From: Pithys albifrons albifrons
Lineage: Eukaryota > Chordata > Aves > Passeriformes > Thamnophilidae
Assembly (NCBI RefSeq): GCF_047495875.1
Contig: NC_092458.1
Coordinates: 3,803,939 to 3,867,938 of the forward strand
DNA: 64,000 nt
Reading direction: 5' to 3'
Within the stretch, counting starts at the first letter, position 1, and the number at the start of each line of letters is the position of its first letter. Both the position numbers and the translations under genes were made by a program. Positions 61,129 through 64,000 of the stretch are shown in pieces. A model generated the notes under the pieces. That model did not search any database, had not been told where the DNA came from, and saw only the letters and a list, made by a program, of their open reading frames with translations.

Positions 61129-62097
61129 GTCAGTCTGCAAAATATGCATATAGAATTATCAGTTTCGAAAAACTAAAAAAAAACAAAACTAAAATGCAAT
61201 GCAACATCTGCCCTTTCCTCTGAGGAAGTAATGAACACCAAAGATCCCTTCCCACAACAACCATATCCCCTTTAATGAAGAAAGTACTGTTTCGACACAA
61301 AACACTTTCTTTATTGCTGTTTATTTTACAGCACACCAAAAAAACCCCAATTATACAACTAAAAATAAAATTTGTTTAAGATAAAAGTCAATAAAAATGA
61401 AAGAGTAAGGACCGTTACATCTTTTGTTTTCTAGGATTTTGTTTTATTATCATAGAAAAGAGATGACAAATCTCTTATATGCATTTTCAAAGACTTTCCA
61501 ATATTGAAATTTCTCCTAGTATTTCAACATTTTTAAAAACTTTTTCACTTAAAACAAAATTAAGAATGATTAAAAGGTAGCAGAATAGGAATTTCTGATT
61601 GTTGTTTTGGGGGTTTTTAATACGTAATTACCACGCCTTCAAAATTATTCAAAAGTCAATGTCAAGTTTGTTTCAACTGGATCTTTAACCATCACACAGT
61701 CACTGAAGGAGAAATCAGACTGCAAAACAAATGAGGAAAACCCTACCTTCTATTAGTTGTTTCAGTGATTCACCAGTGGGGTTTTTTAAACAGGAATAAA
61801 CCAGAATTTCACGCCAGACTGTTCAGGTTAACTCAGTCTCTCTGAAGAATCAGAGTGACAACCTTTAGAAGGAAGAATTATCTCTTTACCATAGTAATCA
61901 CTAGGACACACAAATACTGTGCATGATTAAGACCGACAAGATATGGCACTAATTTCATAAAAGGACCATTCAGTTCTGCATGCCCATGCAACAAGCAGTA
62001 CAGAAGAACAAACTGTAATGTATCTCTTAGGCCCCAGTCCTTTTTTCAGATTAGATATTGGGAAAGGAATGGAGCAACAATGAAAAAATTCTCACAT
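61129..62097. other. AT-rich unique non-coding sequence
   Basis: No gene or dispersed repeat recognised. Confidence 0.6.
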
Positions 62098-62102
62098 TCA
62101 TA
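62098..62102. repeat. Target-site duplication of LTR C, left copy
   Basis: TCATA is matched exactly at 63047-63051. Confidence 0.8.
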
Positions 62103-62761
62103 TGTTAAAGGTTCAAGCAAAGGAAGGTGGTGTTGGGACAAGTCCCTCAGAGAATTTTCCTCACCCTACCAACACGAAGGTTTGGGCAGTGAAGGGCCAG
62201 GACTGAGGACAAAAGAGTGGTTGAGGACTTCAGATTCCAACTGAATGGTGGGCTGGAGGGGAGAAACAGAACCCCAGCACCTGGGGGTGGGAGAGGTTTT
62301 TCTCCTTTGTGTTGGCTTGACTTTTGGTTTTGGGCAGCTGCTGGAAAAGAACCACTGTTTGCTAAGCTGGTGAGAGCTTTTTCTGGCTCAGCTCCTGGCC
62401 TTCCCCCTCCATCTCTAGGCACCCTGAGCTTCAGAGAGAGAGAGAGAAGATGGTCACAGCTGCTTCAGGACACACTGCAGACATTTTCTTCCTGGGGACT
62501 GACTTGGACTGCAAGGAGATTCCTGGGAATTATCACCACTCCTCAACTCCCAGCTTTTCCTTCTTTTTGAACAAAGGACAAAGAGAGAGAGAGAGTGTCT
62601 GCTTTTCCCCCAAGAAAAAGGCTCCATCCTGCACCACGCAAGTCACACACCCCCTTGTCTCTGCCTTGCTGGGAAAAGACTGAGAATTCACCTCCCAGAC
62701 AGCTGAGGTGTGACACTGACACTGTTCATAAATATAACTGCACCAGGAGGAACCTAGAGGC

Positions 62762-62830
62762 GTTTTTTTTTGGGTTTTTTTTTATGTTTGTGTTTTTTTG
62801 GGGTGTGTTTTTCTTTTTTTTTTTTTTTGT
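62762..62830. repeat. T-rich tract with G interruptions inside LTR C
   Basis: Runs of T separated by GGG and G. It may have expanded after insertion. Confidence 0.8.
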
Positions 62831-62935
62831 GCTGGAGGAGTATTTTGCTTTGGTCTGTTTCTAGTTATATCTATATCTACATAAATATATATGTATAGTA
62901 GTTAAGAACAGTTATCCTTCTTATATAAATTTTCT

Positions 62936-62942
62936 AATTAAA
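62936..62942 (+). terminator. Poly(A)-signal-like AATTAAA of LTR C
   Basis: Same variant and similar distance to the LTR end as in LTR A. Confidence 0.4.
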
Positions 62943-63046
62943 GTTCTTTTTGAAAAAAAAGAATTAGTAAGGAGTGACATGGTTACTGAGGAGGAATCCT
63001 CTCATCTGGTTTTGGTAAACATTTTGGTTTCCCTTAAACTAAGACA

Positions 63047-63051
63047 TCATA
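63047..63051. repeat. Target-site duplication of LTR C, right copy
   Basis: TCATA pairs with 62098-62102. Confidence 0.8.
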
Positions 63052-64000
63052 TCAGTCGAAGTGAATTTTCACAATGCTGAGGCTGTGGATGTGATTTCCT
63101 GGGAGGTTTCCAAAGACGAGGACACCTCCACTGAGCAGGAAAACTACTAAAATAGGCTGGAAACAGAGCCTTATCCAACAGCCTCCAACAACCCTTTCTT
63201 TCACTGCAATCTGCTGTGAACATTTTTGATTGACTGGACATCTGCATCTTTGAGAATTTTTTTTTCCTTGGAAATCATGGAAATATGCAGGATTAATTGA
63301 ATACTTTGCTAAGCAAGCAACTTGACTGTATCTCAGGGAGACAGTACATATATACTGGTACTTAGGAGCATCATGTGTAATTAAAGGATTTAGATTTAAT
63401 GCAGCCTGTGTGCCTGAAGTTGTTAATAGCCAATTAACTTGATAAGTGTCTAAAAAGTGAGTTGCCTAATTTTTACATTAAATTTCCACAATTCCAGTAT
63501 CTTAGCTATACATCACCATTCAGGACTTTCATAAACAATCCATTAGCTGCTGAAAGGATGAAATATAGAACTGAATGGTCAGACTAAATAGTTTTGGTTG
63601 CCTTAGACATACTGATGATTTAGGATTTCTGTTAATGGCAAAAGCATCAGACTTCCCACACCTGGCACTCTATTCCCTGCCAAGGCATGACAGATGATAA
63701 AGTAAGATGTTCTGAATGTTAACACACCTCATGTAACCAGAGGTCACAGCACAGTATTGTCAATCCAACAGCAACACCTGTTTAAGGAAAGCTTATTGCA
63801 AAAACTCAGGATTTTGTGTCACAGTTAATTACCTTTCCTTAGAGGTCAATCATATTAAAAGGGTTTGGGTTTTGCTTTTTGTGGTTCATTATATTTGTGG
63901 CTTTTATTTTTCATAAGTGTAGAGTAAGATACAGGAAGAGTTTCTCCTTCATGGTACACAAGATCTAAAGCCAAGCTGGTAAGAGGTGGAAAGTTACACG
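63052..64000. other. AT-rich unique non-coding sequence
   Basis: No gene or dispersed repeat recognised to the end of the window. Confidence 0.6.

Larger units (their letters stand above)
62103..63046 (+). mobile_element. Solo LTR, family C (ERVL-like), 944 bp
   Basis: It begins TGTTAAAGGTTCAAGC and ends CCCTTAAACTAAGACA. The end resembles LTR B (CTCAAACCAAGACA) and LTR A (TTTAAACCAGCACA). A perfect 5-bp duplication TCATA flanks it. The body is GC-richer than its surroundings and has a TATA-like TTCATAAATATAA near 62727-62739, an internal T/G-rich tract at 62762-62830 and AATTAAA at 62936-62942 followed by a 3' region of about 100 bp. Open frames at 62147-62683 lie in the U3 and are not supported as genes. 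No internal viral sequence or second LTR is present. Confidence 0.82.

Noticed and set aside
62147..62683. Several open frames in GC-richer sequence
   Set aside because: They fall within the U3 of solo LTR family C and overlap on both strands.

Overview
This window reads as vertebrate, specifically avian, nuclear DNA. It is AT-rich and intergenic or intronic, with no protein-coding gene I can support. Bird origin is shown by several CR1 LINE 3' ends that carry the ATTCTATG-type octamer tail. A tRNA-Ile-headed SINE with a CR1 tail (TguSINE1 type, about 59.8 kb) points to a passerine. Six copies of a different SINE carry 5S rRNA or tRNA-Gln heads, a common body and microsatellite tails, and these look mobilised by an RTE-type LINE. 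From memory of the literature, a TguSINE1-type SINE together with RTE-type SINEs would favour a suboscine passerine. That is inference and was not searched.

Layout. 1-8264: AT-rich unique sequence. 8265-9576: a solo LTR (family A), then a 5S-headed SINE. 9.6-14.0 kb: unique. 14.0-14.8 kb: a tRNA-Gln-headed SINE and a CR1-type tail. 17.2-18.0 kb: an old CR1 fragment followed by an A/C-rich tract. 19.3-20.2 kb: an unexplained pyrimidine-rich island. 25.9-29.4 kb: a solo LTR (family B) and two 5S-headed SINEs. 35.9-36.65 kb: another old CR1. 39.3-39.6 kb: a cluster of homeodomain-core and octamer motifs. 40.4-44.05 kb: a repeat cluster with a tRNA-headed SINE, LTR A, an ERVK-like LTR and LTR B. 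46.8, 49.2, 54.8 and 60.9 kb: four younger CR1 3' fragments. 53.3 kb: a third tRNA-headed SINE. 59.8 kb: the TguSINE1-like element. 62.1-63.05 kb: a 944-bp solo LTR (family C).

The most interesting content is the SINE family. Three copies start with a complete 5S rRNA-like head. The other three have a tRNA-Gln head in front of a 5S segment that has lost the stretch containing box C of the internal promoter. This looks like a polymerase III promoter swap caught within 64 kb. Five of the six copies have readable target-site duplications. The LTRs are also well bounded: two have perfect 5-bp duplications in copies of families A and B, and the newly delimited family C LTR has a third.

Nothing here forms an operon or pathway. 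The window records retrotransposition into non-coding DNA. Any regulatory or exon content (39.3 kb and 6.8 kb) is a hypothesis.
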